Origin: Propioniciclava sp. MC1595
Lineage (GTDB): Bacteria > Actinomycetota > Actinomycetes > Propionibacteriales > Propionibacteriaceae
DNA length: 64,000 bases
Direction of reading: 5' to 3'
NCBI RefSeq assembly: GCF_017569205.1
Contig: NZ_CP071870.1
Coordinates: 2,170,001-2,234,000, forward strand
The notes beneath the pieces were generated by a model. The model had not been told where the DNA came from, searched no databases, and worked only from the letters and a program-made list of their open reading frames with translations. This document shows positions 1 through 9,960 of this stretch, piece after piece (positions within the stretch are counted from its first letter, which is position 1; each line of letters opens with the position of its first letter). The position numbers and the translations under genes are program-made.

Positions 1-178
1 CGACGTGTAGCAGGGAACGGGGCGCGTGCGCAGGGTAGCCCCACAACTCCCCCACCTCGGAGGGATCGAGCACGCCCGCCTCGACGCGCGAGGCCACGAA
101 GCAGTTGCCGACGGGGTCGGCGTCGAGCAGCCGGGTGACGAGGGCCCGATCGCCCGCGTCGAGCACCCGGCTCCGCAT
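1..178 (-). CDS. GNAT-family N-acetyltransferase, N-terminal fragment (Rv2867c-like)
   Basis: Only the first 59 codons are inside the window; the gene runs off the left edge. The ATG lies in an ATGA overlap with the ispG stop. The visible part reads [20 protein letters not shown], followed by a segment with NCFVASRVE. This resembles the N-terminal DUF4081 region of the actinobacterial GNAT proteins encoded right after ispG (M. tuberculosis order dxr, rip, gcpE, Rv2867c). The acetyl-CoA-binding core is not visible. Function and substrate are therefore inferred from position and the N-terminal pattern only. Confidence 0.6.
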   Translation of the reverse strand, partial: MRSRVLDAGDRALVTRLLDADPVGNCFVASRVEAGVLDPSEVGELWGYPAHAPRSLLHV

Positions 179-1323
179 CAGACCACGCTCACCGTCGGGG
201 ACTCGCCCGTGTGCTCCATCTCGGCGGCCAGCTTGTTGGCCTCCTCGATGAGCGTGGCGACGATCTCGGACTCGGGCACGGTCTTGATGACCTCGCCCTT
301 GATGAAGATCTGGCCCTTGCCGTTGCCGGCGGCCACGCCGAGGTCGGCCTCGCGGGCCTCGCCGGGGCCGTTGACGACGCAGCCCATCACGGCGATGCGC
401 AGCGGGGCGGTCAGGCCCTCCAGACCGTCGGTGACGTCGTTGGCCAGGCCCCAGATGTCGACCTGCGCGCGGCCGCAGCCCGGGCAGGAGACGATCTCCA
501 TCTGGCGCTGGCGCAGGTTCAGGGCCTCCAGGATCTTCTGGCCGACCTTGACCTCCTCGACCGGCGGGGCCGACAGGGAGACGCGGATCGTGTCGCCGAT
601 GCCCTCGGCGAGCAGGACGCCGAAGGCGACCGAGCTCTTGATGGTGCCCTGGAACGCCGGGCCCGCCTCGGTGACCCCGAGGTGGAGCGGGTAGTCGCAC
701 TGGGCGGCGAGCTGGCGGTAGGCGTTCACCATGACGACCGGGTCGTGGTGCTTGACCGAGATCTTGAAGTCGCCGAAGCCGTGCTCCTCGAACAGGGACG
801 CCTCCCACAGCGCCGACTCGACCATCGCCTCGGCGGTCGGGCCGCCGTGCTTGGCCAGCAGGCGCTTGTCGAGCGAGCCGGCGTTGACGCCGATGCGCAG
901 GCTGACGCCCGCGTCGGCCGCCGCCTTGGCGATCTCGCCCACCTTGTCGTCGAACTGCTTGATGTTGCCCGGGTTGACGCGCACCGCGGCGCAGCCGGCG
1001 TCGATCGCGGCGAACACGTACTTCGGCTGGAAGTGGATGTCGGCGATGACCGGGATCTGGCTCTTCTTGGCGATGATGTGCAGCACGTCGGCGTCGTCCT
1101 GGCTGGGGACGGCCACGCGCACGATGTCGCACCCGGTCGCGGTGAGCTCGGCGATCTGCTGCAGGGTGGCGTTGATGTCGGTGGTCTTCGTCGTGGTCAT
1201 CGACTGCACCGAGACCGGCGCTCCCCCACCGACGGCCACCTTGCCCACGTTGATGCGGCGCGTGGGTCGGCGCGGCGCCAGGACGGGGGCCGGCGTGGCG
1301 GGCATGCCCAGGTTCACGGTCAT
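178..1323 (-). CDS. ispG: 4-hydroxy-3-methylbut-2-en-1-yl diphosphate synthase (flavodoxin)
   Basis: A 381-residue IspG/GcpE, the [4Fe-4S] enzyme that converts MEcPP to HMBPP in the non-mevalonate isoprenoid pathway. The N-terminal TIM-barrel half carries [17 protein letters not shown] and the conserved stretch PVIADIHFQ. The C-terminal half carries the cluster ligands CPGCGR and, further on, [11 protein letters not shown]. Length is normal for the family. The ATG at 1323 follows a GAGGAG Shine-Dalgarno. It lies 8 bp after the site-2 protease gene, and dxr, another enzyme of the same pathway, is two genes upstream in the same operon. Confidence 0.97.
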   Translation of the reverse strand: MTVNLGMPATPAPVLAPRRPTRRINVGKVAVGGGAPVSVQSMTTTKTTDINATLQQIAELTATGCDIVRVAVPSQDDADVLHIIAKKSQIPVIADIHFQPKYVFAAIDAGCAAVRVNPGNIKQFDDKVGEIAKAAADAGVSLRIGVNAGSLDKRLLAKHGGPTAEAMVESALWEASLFEEHGFGDFKISVKHHDPVVMVNAYRQLAAQCDYPLHLGVTEAGPAFQGTIKSSVAFGVLLAEGIGDTIRVSLSAPPVEEVKVGQKILEALNLRQRQMEIVSCPGCGRAQVDIWGLANDVTDGLEGLTAPLRIAVMGCVVNGPGEAREADLGVAAGNGKGQIFIKGEVIKTVPESEIVATLIEEANKLAAEMEHTGESPTVSVV

Positions 1324-1331
1324 GGTTCTCC

Positions 1332-2603
1332 TCAGAAGATCTTCACCGGTGTGACGATATCGGCCACGATCAACACGATGCCGCACAGCAGGAGGAATCC
1401 TCCCACCGCGTAGGCGACCGGCACCATCTTGGCCGTGTCGACGGGGCCGGGGTCGGGGCGTCCGGTCAGGCGGGCCGCGGTGCGGCGCAGCCACTCCCAC
1501 AGCGCCCCGACGATGTGGCCGCCGTCCAGCGGCGGCAGCGGGACCAGGTTGAACAGCGCCAGGAACAGGTTGATCGAGCCCAGCAGGCTGGCGAACATGG
1601 CGGCCTTCTCCAGCACCGGGGCGTCCTGCACGGCCGCCTCGCCGGCGATGGCGCTGGCCCCGACGATCGAGATCGGGCCGTAGACGTCGCGCGGCTGGCC
1701 GGTGACCATGTCGACGGCCACGTTCCACACCTTGACCGGGAACTGCGCCAGCGCCACCGCGGACTGCGCGGTCATCTGGCCCATGTGGCGCAGCACCCCC
1801 ACCGGCCCGGCGTGCTCGCGCGCGAGCTGGGGGTAGAGCCCCATCCAGCCGGCGGGCACGAGCTTCGAGGGGTCCAGGTCGTCGCGGACGCCGCTGATGA
1901 TGGTGTTCACGGTCGGCAGCGTCACCTGCTGGCCGCCGCGCTCGACCACGAACGTCGCCGGGCCGTCGAGGTTGCGCCGGATCAGGTCGGTCAGCTCGGC
2001 GTAGCGGGTGATGGGCGTGCCGTTGAAGGAGACGATGCGGTCGCCCTCCCTCAGCCCGGCCTGCGCGGCCGGCGTCAGGGGGTCGGACGCCGTGCACTCG
2101 CGTTGCTCGGTGAGCACGCAGGGCTGGACGCCGGCCACCACCGGCTGCGGCTGGTAGGTCCCCACCCCGCCCAGGACCGCCCAGAACAGCAGGAAGGCCA
2201 GGACCAGGTTCATCGTGATCCCGCCGGCCATGATGATCAGCTTCTGGTGGGTCTTCTTCTGGAAGAACAGCCGGCCGTCGTCGGTGGGGCGGATGTCGTC
2301 CCACTCGTAGCTGCGCGCGTCGTCGGCGAAGCGCTGCAGCCAGGTCTGCTTCGCCCCGGGCCGGGTCGGCGGGTACATGCCGAGCAGGCGGACGAACCCG
2401 CCCAGGGGGAACAGCTTCACGCCGTACTCGGTCTCGCCGCGTCGGGTCGACCACAGGGTCTTGCCGAAGCCCACGAAGTACTGCGGCACCCGGACGCCGA
2501 ACAGCTTGGCCGGCAGCAGGTGGCCCACCTCGTGCAGCGCCACCGAGGCCATCAGCAGGGCGAAGAACAGCAGCCCGAAGACGATCGTCCAGAACAGCTC
2601 CAT
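1332..2603 (-). CDS. Site-2 intramembrane zinc metalloprotease (Rip1/RseP family)
   Basis: A 423-residue membrane protease that would cut transmembrane anti-sigma factors or similar substrates within the bilayer (role from RseP and mycobacterial Rip1). The first membrane segment carries the zinc motif HEVGH near residue 23. One PDZ-like region follows ([20 protein letters not shown]). The C-terminal membrane segment has [14 protein letters not shown], which supplies the third zinc ligand Asp. The ATG at 2603 overlaps the dxr stop as ATGA, so I prefer it to a start 19 codons upstream. The order dxr, rip, ispG matches M. tuberculosis Rv2870c-Rv2868c. Confidence 0.94.
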   Translation of the reverse strand: MELFWTIVFGLLFFALLMASVALHEVGHLLPAKLFGVRVPQYFVGFGKTLWSTRRGETEYGVKLFPLGGFVRLLGMYPPTRPGAKQTWLQRFADDARSYEWDDIRPTDDGRLFFQKKTHQKLIIMAGGITMNLVLAFLLFWAVLGGVGTYQPQPVVAGVQPCVLTEQRECTASDPLTPAAQAGLREGDRIVSFNGTPITRYAELTDLIRRNLDGPATFVVERGGQQVTLPTVNTIISGVRDDLDPSKLVPAGWMGLYPQLAREHAGPVGVLRHMGQMTAQSAVALAQFPVKVWNVAVDMVTGQPRDVYGPISIVGASAIAGEAAVQDAPVLEKAAMFASLLGSINLFLALFNLVPLPPLDGGHIVGALWEWLRRTAARLTGRPDPGPVDTAKMVPVAYAVGGFLLLCGIVLIVADIVTPVKIF

Positions 2604-3775
2604 CAGCGCCGCCCCGCACCCTCTCGGCCGCACAGCTCCTCGGCCCGCCCGCGCGCCCACCCGTCAGCGGCCAGCACGGCCGCCACGGTCAGGTCGGCAT
2701 CGGCGACGTGGTCGCCGGCGAGGTGTTCGTCGAGCACGGCACCCACGGTATCCACGATGCCCAAGAAGCCGATCCGGCCCGCACAGAAGGCGTCGACGCA
2801 CACCTCGTTGGCGGCGTTGTAGACGGCCGGGGCGGTGCCCGCTGCTTTCCCCGCGCGGCGGGCGAGCTCGACCGCGCCGAACGCCTCGGAGTCGAGGGGC
2901 TCGAACGACCAGCTGCGCGGCACCGACCAGTCGTAGGCGGCGGCCGCGTCGGGCACCCGCTCGGGCCAGGCCAGGCCGAGGGCGATCGGCAGGCGCATGT
3001 CGGGCGGGGACGCCTGCGCGATGGTGGAGCCGTCGACGAACTCGACCATCGAGTGCACGTCGGAGGTCGGGTGCACCACGACGGTGATGGCGTCGTAGTC
3101 GACGCCGTAGAGCAGGGCGGCCTCGATCAGCTCGAGGCCCTTGTTGACCAGGGTGGCCGAGTTGATGGTGATGACCCGGCCCATGTTCCAGGTGGGGTGC
3201 GCCATCGCCTGCTCGGGCGTGACGTCGACCAGCTCGGCGCGCGAGCGGCCGCGGAACGGCCCCCCGGACGCCGTGAGCACCAGCCGGCGGACCTCCTCGG
3301 CGCGGCCGGCGCGCAGCGCCTGGGCGAACGCCGAGTGCTCGGAGTCGACGGCGACCAGCTGGCCCGGGGCCGCGGCGTCGGTCACCAGGCGGCCGCCGAT
3401 GACGAGGGACTCCTTGTTGGCCAGCGCCAGCGTCGGCCCGGCCTCGAGGGTGGCCAGCGTGGCCAGCAGGCCGGCGGCGCCGGTGATCGCGTTGAGCACG
3501 ACGTCGCAGGGCATGCGGGCGGCGGTCGCGTTGCCGCCGTCGCCGAGGATCTCCACCTCGACGCCGGTCAGGAGCCCGCGCAGGGGCGCGACCGCGGCGT
3601 CCGGCACCGCGACGAGGCGGGGGGCGAAGGTGCGCACCTGCTCGGCCAGCAGCTCGAGCTGCGACCCGCCGGCGGTCAGCGCGACCACGGTGAACCGGTC
3701 GCGCCGGGACGCGATCACGTCCAGCGCCTGGGTGCCGATGGAACCGGTACTGCCGAGGATCACGACGTCACGCAC
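2603..3775 (-). CDS. dxr: 1-deoxy-D-xylulose-5-phosphate reductoisomerase
   Basis: A 390-residue Dxr, the NADPH-dependent enzyme making MEP in isoprenoid synthesis. The N-terminal NADPH site is [14 protein letters not shown]. The metal and substrate region includes [18 protein letters not shown] and LTASGGPFR, followed by [20 protein letters not shown]. The usual HPQSIIHSMVE segment reads [12 protein letters not shown] here, a mild departure beside the active site. GTG at 3775 is the only start that gives a standard N terminus. The gene is divergent from the LOG gene, with 18 bp between their start codons. Confidence 0.96.
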   Translation of the reverse strand: MRDVVILGSTGSIGTQALDVIASRRDRFTVVALTAGGSQLELLAEQVRTFAPRLVAVPDAAVAPLRGLLTGVEVEILGDGGNATAARMPCDVVLNAITGAAGLLATLATLEAGPTLALANKESLVIGGRLVTDAAAPGQLVAVDSEHSAFAQALRAGRAEEVRRLVLTASGGPFRGRSRAELVDVTPEQAMAHPTWNMGRVITINSATLVNKGLELIEAALLYGVDYDAITVVVHPTSDVHSMVEFVDGSTIAQASPPDMRLPIALGLAWPERVPDAAAAYDWSVPRSWSFEPLDSEAFGAVELARRAGKAAGTAPAVYNAANEVCVDAFCAGRIGFLGIVDTVGAVLDEHLAGDHVADADLTVAAVLAADGWARGRAEELCGREGAGRR

Positions 3776-3781
3776 GGGAGC

Positions 3782-3787
3782 TAGTCT
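3782..3787 (+). promoter_or_regulatory. Likely -10 element of the LOG-family gene (leaderless)
   Basis: TAGTCT lies 6 nt before the ATG at 3794 and there is no Shine-Dalgarno, so the transcript probably begins at or near the start codon. The same 18 bp also has to contain the dxr start region on the other strand. Confidence 0.5.
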
Positions 3788-3793
3788 CTCACC

Positions 3794-4870
3794 ATGCGCG
3801 CCGAGATCGAGACCATCGAGGCCCTGGACGCCCACCTCCGCGCCGAGAAGTCCCTGGCCGGCTGCGTGGTGCACGCGCTGGACCTGCGCGGGCGCGGCGA
3901 CGTGCTCGAGCGCGTCCCGGTGCAGAACGCGTTCTTCCTCGGCTGCCGGCTCAAGCACCGGGTGGCGGCCGACCTGGCCGGCCGCGGGGCGTCCATCTTC
4001 CCCCGCCTGCCGCAGTTGCCCTTCGACGCCTACCCGTCGCGGCTGTACGCGCCCGAGGACCTCTACGCCGGCCTCGCCGAGGGCTACGCGGGCACCCCGG
4101 ATGCGCGCGTCTACGGCTGGACGCTGCGCGACCGCGCCCGGCTGCTGGACGCCACGCTGGCCCAGTCGCTCCACGACCACTTCATCAGCGACGCACTCAA
4201 CGACGTCGTCACCGACCCCCGCAGCGGCGTCGGGGTGATGGGCGGCCACTCGGTGGTGCGCGGCGCGCCCGAGTTCGTCCAGGCCGCCCGGCTGGGCCAC
4301 GGGCTGGCCGAGGCCGGCCACCTGGTGCTGACCGGCGGCGGCCCCGGCCTGATGGAGGCGGCCAACCTGGGCGCGAGCTTCCGCGACGGGCCGGAGGCCC
4401 TGGTCGAGGCCTGCGCGGCGCTCGCCGCGACGCCCTCCTTCACGCCCGACCCCGGCGTGTGGGCCGCGGCGGGATTCACCGTCCGCGAGCGCTGGGACTG
4501 CTCGCGGCTGTCTGTCGGAGTGCCCACCTGGTACTACGGCCACGAGCCGCCCAACGTGTTCGCTGGCGGCATCGCCAAGTACTTCGACAACGCGATCCGC
4601 GAGGACATCCTGCTGCGCCTGTGCGGGGCGGGGATCGTCTACTCCCCCGGGCGTGCGGGCACGACGCAGGAGATCTTCCAGGCGCTGACCCGCAACTACT
4701 ACGCCCTGGAGGAGCTGGACCTGCGCCCGATGGTGCTGCTCGGGCACGACTACTGGACGCGGGTGGTGCCGGCCTGGCCGCTGCTGAAGGCGCTGGCGAA
4801 GGGCCGGATCATGGAGCCGCACATCCACCTGGTCGACTCGGTCGACGAGGTGCTCGCCCTGCTGGGGTGA
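3794..4870 (+). CDS. LOG-family nucleotide-binding protein (TIGR00730/PpnN-like)
   Basis: A 358-residue protein with a LOG (lysine decarboxylase-like, Rossmann) domain from about residue 145 onward. It shows VGVMGGHSVVRG, the phosphoribosyl-binding GGGPGLMEAAN and, near residue 295, PGRAGTTQEIFQ. LOG proteins hydrolyse nucleoside 5'-monophosphates to base plus ribose 5-phosphate. The first 140 residues are an extra region absent from small LOG proteins. The family motif PGGxGTxxE has Arg in place of the second Gly, so activity should not be assumed. It stands alone, divergent from dxr and abutting the YwaF-like gene tail to tail. Confidence 0.82.
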   Translation: MRAEIETIEALDAHLRAEKSLAGCVVHALDLRGRGDVLERVPVQNAFFLGCRLKHRVAADLAGRGASIFPRLPQLPFDAYPSRLYAPEDLYAGLAEGYAGTPDARVYGWTLRDRARLLDATLAQSLHDHFISDALNDVVTDPRSGVGVMGGHSVVRGAPEFVQAARLGHGLAEAGHLVLTGGGPGLMEAANLGASFRDGPEALVEACAALAATPSFTPDPGVWAAAGFTVRERWDCSRLSVGVPTWYYGHEPPNVFAGGIAKYFDNAIREDILLRLCGAGIVYSPGRAGTTQEIFQALTRNYYALEELDLRPMVLLGHDYWTRVVPAWPLLKALAKGRIMEPHIHLVDSVDEVLALLG

Positions 4871-5611
4871 TCAGGCGTCGCGCCGGCGCGGGCGCCGTGC
4901 GCGCAGGGCGTCGGCGACCGCGAAGGGGGCGTACTCGGCGGCGAACACCGCCGCCGCCATCACCGCCAGGCACGGGATGTAGCCCGGCCAGGGCGGCAGC
5001 TTGTCGAGGATGCTGGCCGTGTCCGGCTTGCGCGTCAAGAACATGTAGTTGCTGCCCAGCCTGCGGTTGACCGCGTGCGCCAGCGCGGCTTGGGCGAGCA
5101 GCATCCCGAACGCCCGGACGCCCCCGGCCGCGGTCGGCCGACGCCTCTCGACGAAGACCTGCCACAGCGGCACCGTCAGCAGGAAGCCGTGGCTGATGAA
5201 GAACTGGTGGAACCGGAAGTGCCGGTCGCCGAAGTCGGCCAGGTCGGGGGTGAGCAGCGCCTGGGGCGCGCCCGACAGCCCCCAGAACCAGGTGATGTCG
5301 TCGCCCAACTGCGTGGGACGGATGAGGTTGGTCCCGCCGGCCCACACCAGGACCGAGCACAGGTGGAGCGGGAGCATCTCCTGGAGGTTCCAGGCCCCGT
5401 GGCGGGCCTTCCACGCGTGGTAGGCCACCTCCTGGCCCCACAGCCCGGCGATGATGGCCGCCTTGGTGGCCCGGCGTCCGGCCTCGCCCTGGCGACGGCC
5501 CAGGGCGATGGTCCCGGCCACGCCGAGCCCGGTCCCCGCCAGCGCGAGGAGGTGGCGGGTCCCGAACAGCCTGAAGGGCGGCCCGACGGGGCGGGCGGAG
5601 AAGTAGCCCAT
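4871..5611 (-). CDS. TIGR02206/YwaF-family integral membrane protein
   Basis: A 246-residue protein with about six or seven hydrophobic segments. It carries family-typical pieces EMLPLHLCSVLVW, FFISHGFLLTVPLW and SNYMFLTRKP. These match the YwaF/TMEM164-like family, whose molecular role is unknown to me. The ATG at 5611 overlaps the rlmN stop as ATGA, so it is probably cotranslated with rlmN. The C terminus is strongly basic (RARRPRRRDA). Confidence 0.8.
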   Translation of the reverse strand: MGYFSARPVGPPFRLFGTRHLLALAGTGLGVAGTIALGRRQGEAGRRATKAAIIAGLWGQEVAYHAWKARHGAWNLQEMLPLHLCSVLVWAGGTNLIRPTQLGDDITWFWGLSGAPQALLTPDLADFGDRHFRFHQFFISHGFLLTVPLWQVFVERRRPTAAGGVRAFGMLLAQAALAHAVNRRLGSNYMFLTRKPDTASILDKLPPWPGYIPCLAVMAAAVFAAEYAPFAVADALRARRPRRRDA

Positions 5612-6783
5612 CAGCGTTCCTTGGCCGCGAGCTGCCCGCAGGCGCCGTCGATCTCCTGACCCCGGGTGTCCCGGATCGTCGCCGCGATGCCCCGCGCGTT
5701 GAGGCGGCGCACGAACTCCTGCTCGTCGTGGCGGCGCGAGGCCGTCCACTTCGAGCCGGGCGTCGGGTTGAGCGGGATCGGGTTCACGTGGACCCAGCCC
5801 GCGCCGCGTCCGTTCTTGGTCAGGAGGTCGGCCAGGGCGTCGGAGCGCCAGGCCTGGTCGTTGACGTCGCGGATGAGCGCGTACTCGATCGAGACGCGTC
5901 GCCCGGTGGTCGTGAAGTAGTGGTGGGCCGCGTCGACGACCTCGTCGACCTTGTGGCGGGTGTTGATCGGCACCAGCGTGTCCCGGAGCTCGTCGTCGGG
6001 GGCGTGCAGGCTGACCGCCAGCGTCAGCGGCAGGCCCTCGGTGGCCAGCTGCTCGATGCGGGGCACGAGCCCGACGGTGGAGACCGTGATCCCGCGCGCC
6101 GAGAGGCCCAGGTCGTCGGTCATCCGGCGGATGGCGCCCATGATCGCGTTGTAGTTCGCCATCGGCTCGCCCATGCCCATGAACACGATGTTGTTGAGCC
6201 GGACCCGCTGCATCGCCGCGACGACCTGCTCGACGATCTCGGCGGTCGACAGGTTGCGCTGCAGCCCGCCCTGGCCGGTCGCGCAGAACGGGCAGGCCAT
6301 GCCGCAGCCCGCCTGGGACGAGATGCACAGCGTGGCGCGGTGCCGGCCGGTGCCGCTGGAGCGCTTGCCCGGGACGCCGTACTCCATGAGCACGCTCTCG
6401 ACGAGGTTGCCGTCGTGCAGGCGCCACAGGGTCTTGACCGTCGTGCCCTCGTCGGCGGTCTGCACCCGCACCTCGGTCAGCAGGTCGGGGAAGAAGGTGA
6501 CCTTCGCCTGCTCCCGCAGGGCGGCGGGCAGGTCGGTCCACGACGTGGGATCGGTGCTGGCCTGGCCGTAGTAGTGCGTGTCGAACTGGGAGGCCCGGAA
6601 CCCGGGCAGCCCCGCCTCGACCGCCGCGGGCTTCCGCTCGGCGGGGGCGAGGTCGGCCCAGTGGCGCGGCGGCTTGCCGCGTCGGGGGGCGTCGAAGACG
6701 AGCGGGAGCACACGCCCGGCGCGGGCGTGGGCGTCCAGCTCGTCGGCGCGTGAGCGCTCGGCGTCGGTCAGTCCCTCGGTCAT
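5611..6783 (-). CDS. rlmN: Dual-specificity 23S rRNA A2503 / tRNA A37 C2-methyltransferase
   Basis: A 390-residue radical SAM methyltransferase. The cluster motif CGMACPFC is near residue 120. It is followed by the SAM motif [11 protein letters not shown] and by the C-terminal HVNPIPLNP segment. The catalytic Cys of the family fits the [16 protein letters not shown] tail. RlmN modifies A2503 in the peptidyl-transferase centre and A37 of some tRNAs. The ATG at 6783 sits 8 nt after a TAGCCT hexamer that contains the cdsA stop codon, which favours a separate leaderless transcript over a start 16 codons upstream. Confidence 0.95.
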   Translation of the reverse strand: MTEGLTDAERSRADELDAHARAGRVLPLVFDAPRRGKPPRHWADLAPAERKPAAVEAGLPGFRASQFDTHYYGQASTDPTSWTDLPAALREQAKVTFFPDLLTEVRVQTADEGTTVKTLWRLHDGNLVESVLMEYGVPGKRSSGTGRHRATLCISSQAGCGMACPFCATGQGGLQRNLSTAEIVEQVVAAMQRVRLNNIVFMGMGEPMANYNAIMGAIRRMTDDLGLSARGITVSTVGLVPRIEQLATEGLPLTLAVSLHAPDDELRDTLVPINTRHKVDEVVDAAHHYFTTTGRRVSIEYALIRDVNDQAWRSDALADLLTKNGRGAGWVHVNPIPLNPTPGSKWTASRRHDEQEFVRRLNARGIAATIRDTRGQEIDGACGQLAAKER

Positions 6784-6791
6784 CGCACCGA

Positions 6792-6797
6792 AGGCTA
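6792..6797 (-). promoter_or_regulatory. Likely -10 of rlmN overlapping the cdsA stop codon
   Basis: TAGCCT on the minus strand. Its TAG is the cdsA stop codon and its last base is 8 nt before the rlmN ATG. No Shine-Dalgarno is present. Confidence 0.5.
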
Positions 6798-7697
6798 CCC
6801 GCCGGGGACGAAGAGGTACATGACCAGCCACGCGGGGGCGGCGGCCACGAGCATCGAGTCGAGGCGGTCCATCACGCCGCCGTGGCCCGGGAGGATCGAA
6901 CTCATGTCCTTGATGCCGACGTCGCGCTTGATCGACGACTCGATCAGGTCACCGCACGTGCCGAAGAACACGCAGGCCGCCCCCAGGAGGACGCCCACCC
7001 ACCAGTCCACGTCCAGCACCCAGTGGGCCAGGGCGGCGCCGGTCGCCATCGCGAACAGCAGCGAACCGGCCAGGCCCTCCCACGTCTTCTTGGGGCTGAT
7101 GGCCGGGGCCAGCGGCGTCCGGCCGAACAGGACGCCCACGGCGTAGCCGCCGGTGTCGTTGGCGACCACGCAGAGCAGGAAGGTGACCATGCGGGCGGCG
7201 CCGTGCTCGCCGGCGAGGATGAGCGCGGTGAAGGAGCCCAGCAGGGCGATGTAGCCGATGATGAAGACCGAGGCGGCGGCGTCCCGGACGAAGTTCTCGT
7301 GACCCTTGGGGAACCGCACGATGAGGGCGGCCAGCACGGTGGCGCCGAGGAACATCAGCAGCACCGAGTGCCACGGCATGCCGAAGTTGGTGCCGAGCTG
7401 GGCCTCCAGCTGCGTGCCGACGCCGGTGGCGGCGGCGTAGGTGCCCACGATCATGCCGATCGTCCCGATCACGATCGGCACCACGGCGGCGTTCATGCCG
7501 AGGCGCTTCAGCGCCTGGTGCACCTCGATGGCGCCCAGGCTGAGCATCAGCGCGACGAGCAGGATGAAGCCCCAGTGCCACCACGTCAGGGTGACGACGA
7601 GCAGGGCCAGCAGGCCCACGCCCACCGCGATCGCCGCGGGCAGGTCCCTGCCCGCGGACCGCTTCTTCTTGGGCGCGACGGCCGCCTGGTCGGTCAC
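6795..7697 (-). CDS. cdsA: Phosphatidate cytidylyltransferase
   Basis: A 300-residue polytopic membrane enzyme that makes CDP-diacylglycerol from phosphatidate and CTP. The C-terminal signature is complete: [20 protein letters not shown], then GVMDRLDS. The N-terminal tail [11 protein letters not shown] is basic and cytosolic. Eight or so hydrophobic segments follow. It starts with GTG immediately after the frr stop, with no spacing, so it is translationally coupled. The stop is TAG, one of only four in the window. Confidence 0.96.
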   Translation of the reverse strand: MTDQAAVAPKKKRSAGRDLPAAIAVGVGLLALLVVTLTWWHWGFILLVALMLSLGAIEVHQALKRLGMNAAVVPIVIGTIGMIVGTYAAATGVGTQLEAQLGTNFGMPWHSVLLMFLGATVLAALIVRFPKGHENFVRDAAASVFIIGYIALLGSFTALILAGEHGAARMVTFLLCVVANDTGGYAVGVLFGRTPLAPAISPKKTWEGLAGSLLFAMATGAALAHWVLDVDWWVGVLLGAACVFFGTCGDLIESSIKRDVGIKDMSSILPGHGGVMDRLDSMLVAAAPAWLVMYLFVPGG

Positions 7698-8255
7698 TCA
7701 GACCTCGAGGAGGTCGGCTTCCTTGGCCTTCAGCAACTCGTTGACCTGCTCCTCGTACTTCTTGGTGAGCGTGTCGAGCTGCTTCTCGCCGTGGCGGGCG
7801 TCGTCCTCGCCCACCTCCTTGTCCTTCTCCAGCTTCTTGATGGAGTCGACGGCGTGGCGGCGGTTGCTGCGCACGGCGATGCGGGCCTCCTCGGCCTTGT
7901 GCCGGGCGAGCTTGATGTACTCCTTGCGGCGCTCCTCGGTGAGCTGCGGCAGCACCAGGCGGATGTGCTGGCCGTCGTTGGCCGGGTTCACGCCGAGGTC
8001 GGAGTCGCGGATCGCCTTCTCGATGGCGTTCATCGAGCCCCGGTCGAAGGGGCTGATCAGCACGGTGCGGGCCTCGGGGACCTGGAACGTGGCCAGCTGC
8101 TGCAGCGGCGTGGGCGTGCCGTAGTAGTCGACCATGATCTTGTTGAACATGGCGGGGTGCGCGCGACCGGTCCGGATGCCGCCCAGCTCCTCCTTGACGT
8201 GCTCGATCGTGCCCTGCATCTTGCTCTCGGCGGTCTTCAGGATGTCGGCGATCAT
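7698..8255 (-). CDS. frr: Ribosome recycling factor
   Basis: A 185-residue RRF of standard length that splits post-termination ribosomes with EF-G. Conserved features are the ELGGIRTGRAHPAMF segment and YYGTPTPLQQLA, then the helical stretch LTEERRKEYIKLARHKAEEA and RNRRHAVD-like RSNRRHAVDSIKKLEKDKE. An AAGGAG Shine-Dalgarno precedes the ATG. It follows pyrH by 39 bp in the usual bacterial order tsf, pyrH, frr, cdsA. Confidence 0.98.
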   Translation of the reverse strand: MIADILKTAESKMQGTIEHVKEELGGIRTGRAHPAMFNKIMVDYYGTPTPLQQLATFQVPEARTVLISPFDRGSMNAIEKAIRDSDLGVNPANDGQHIRLVLPQLTEERRKEYIKLARHKAEEARIAVRSNRRHAVDSIKKLEKDKEVGEDDARHGEKQLDTLTKKYEEQVNELLKAKEADLLEV

Positions 8256-8294
8256 CGTCGAATGCTCCTTCGTCGTTTCGGTCTCGGTCGGGTC

Positions 8295-9005
8295 TCAGGC
8301 GTGGACGGTGGTACCGATCTTCTCACCATTGACGACCCGGGCGATGTTGCCACGGACGCCGAGGTCGAAGAAGACCATGGGCAGGCCGTTGTCGCGGGCC
8401 AGGCTGACGGCGGTCGCGTCGGCCACCTTCAGGTCCTGGGCGAGGAAGTCGGTGTAGCTGAGGTCGTCGTAGCGACGCGCGTCGGGGTTCGTGCGCGGGT
8501 CGGAGTCGTAGACGCCGTCGGTGCCGTTCTTGCTCATCAGCAGCACGTTCGCGCCGATCTCGAGGGCGCGCTGGGCGGCGACGGTGTCGGTGGAGAAGAA
8601 CGGCATGCCGGAGCCGGCGCCGAACAGGACCACGCGGCCCTTCTCGAGGTGGCGCACGGCGCGCAGCGGGATGTACGGCTCGGCGACCTGGCCCATCGTG
8701 ATGGCGGTCTGCACGCGCGTGGGGACGCCAGCCTGCTCGAGGAAGTCCTGCAGGGCCAGGCAGTTCATGACGGTGCCGAGCATGCCCATGTAGTCGGCGC
8801 GGCGGCGGTCCATGCCCCGCTGCTGCAGCTGGGCGCCGCGGAAGAAGTTGCCGCCACCGGTCACGATCGCGACCTGCGTGCCGGCGGCCACGATCTCGGC
8901 GATCTCGCCGGCGATGCCCGCGATGATGTCGGGGTCGACACCCACCGATCCCCCGCCGAACGCCTCTCCCGACAGCTTGAGCAGGATGCGGTCGTACGCG
9001 GGCAT
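8295..9005 (-). CDS. pyrH: UMP kinase
   Basis: A 236-residue amino-acid-kinase-fold UMP kinase. It carries [12 protein letters not shown] at the N terminus, [10 protein letters not shown] for phosphate binding, [20 protein letters not shown] and the C-terminal [17 protein letters not shown]. It makes UDP for RNA, cell-wall and lipid-carrier metabolism. The ATG at 9005 has AAGGAG upstream and gives the usual length. Confidence 0.97.
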   Translation of the reverse strand: MPAYDRILLKLSGEAFGGGSVGVDPDIIAGIAGEIAEIVAAGTQVAIVTGGGNFFRGAQLQQRGMDRRRADYMGMLGTVMNCLALQDFLEQAGVPTRVQTAITMGQVAEPYIPLRAVRHLEKGRVVLFGAGSGMPFFSTDTVAAQRALEIGANVLLMSKNGTDGVYDSDPRTNPDARRYDDLSYTDFLAQDLKVADATAVSLARDNGLPMVFFDLGVRGNIARVVNGEKIGTTVHA

Positions 9006-9037
9006 GGGTTCTCCTTCGTCGGTGGCCGGGTGTGCGA

Positions 9038-9073
9038 AGTGGCGTGCACCGCGTCTCCGCGGCGCACGCCACT
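9038..9073 (-). terminator. Hairpin between tsf and pyrH (possible attenuator or weak terminator)
   Basis: A 10-bp outer stem (AGTGGCGTGC with GCACGCCACT) encloses a second 5-bp stem (CCGCG/CGCGG). It is not followed by a T-run in the direction of transcription. It could reduce readthrough from tsf into pyrH or simply be a folded intercistronic spacer. Confidence 0.4.
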
Positions 9074-9109
9074 CTAGTGGATCGGCCCGAGGGCCGAGCC
9101 GGTCGTCGC

Positions 9110-9919
9110 TCAGGCGCCGGCCGACAGGCGCACGAAGCGCTTGACGATCACGCCGTTCTCCTTGAGGAGCTGGCCGACGTTCTTCTTGTCGTCGGAGACG
9201 GACGCCTGCTCGAGCAGGGTCACCTCCTTGTAGAAGCCACCAAGACGACCCTCGACGATGCGGGGGATGATGTTCTCGGGCTTGCCCTCCTCCTTGGCGG
9301 TGAGCTCGGCCACGTGGCGCTCCTTCTCGATGACGTCGGCGGGGACGTCCTCGCGGGAGAGCCACTGCGGCTGCATGGCGGCGATCTGCATGCCGATGCC
9401 GCGCACGAACTCCTCGGTGCCGCCCTCGTACTCGACCATCACGCCGACCTGCGGGGGCAGGTCCTGGCTGCGGCGGTGGAGGTAGATGGCGACCGGGGCC
9501 TCGTAGTGGGCCACGGCGGCCAGCTCGAGCTTCTCGCCGATCTTGGCGGCCAGGGCCTGGACGGCCTCCTCGACGGTGCCCTCGCCGAGCTTGACGGCCT
9601 TGGCGGCCTCCAGGTCGGTGGCGCCCGCGGCGTCCACGGCGGCGACGATCTCGTTGGCCAGGGCGACGAACTCGTCGTTCTTGGCGACGAAGTCGGTCTC
9701 GGCGCCCAGCTGGACCAGCGTGGTGCCGGCGGCGGCCACGAGGCCGTTGGTGGCCTCGCGGTCGGAGCGGCTCGACACCTTGGCGGCACCGGTCACGCGG
9801 AGGATCTCGGTGGCGGCCTCGAAGTCGCCGTTCGCCTCGGTCAGGGCCTTCTTGGCGTCCATCATCCCGGCGCCCGTGGCGTCGCGGAGCTTCTTCACGT
9901 CAGCGGCAGTGATTGCCAT
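9110..9919 (-). CDS. tsf: Elongation factor Ts
   Basis: A 269-residue EF-Ts, the nucleotide exchange factor for EF-Tu. The N-terminal UBA-like module ends in [16 protein letters not shown]. The core holds the EF-Tu-contacting [11 protein letters not shown], followed by the ALHRR-like [11 protein letters not shown] region and [19 protein letters not shown]. An AAGGAAG Shine-Dalgarno precedes ATG 9919. It lies 41 bp downstream of rpsB, as in nearly all bacteria. Confidence 0.98.
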   Translation of the reverse strand: MAITAADVKKLRDATGAGMMDAKKALTEANGDFEAATEILRVTGAAKVSSRSDREATNGLVAAAGTTLVQLGAETDFVAKNDEFVALANEIVAAVDAAGATDLEAAKAVKLGEGTVEEAVQALAAKIGEKLELAAVAHYEAPVAIYLHRRSQDLPPQVGVMVEYEGGTEEFVRGIGMQIAAMQPQWLSREDVPADVIEKERHVAELTAKEEGKPENIIPRIVEGRLGGFYKEVTLLEQASVSDDKKNVGQLLKENGVIVKRFVRLSAGA

Positions 9920-9960
9920 GTGCTGTCTCGCTTCCTTGGTTGGTTCGCTTGGGGGTCAGG

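Noticed and set aside
178-2619. An 813-codon minus-strand frame joining a basic region to IspG
   Set aside because: The upstream 430 codons are an out-of-frame shadow of the site-2 protease gene. IspG starts at 1323 after its own Shine-Dalgarno.
4871-6541. Apparent fusion of a basic region with the YwaF-like protein
   Set aside because: The upstream part is rlmN read in the wrong frame; the true start at 5611 is in an ATGA overlap.
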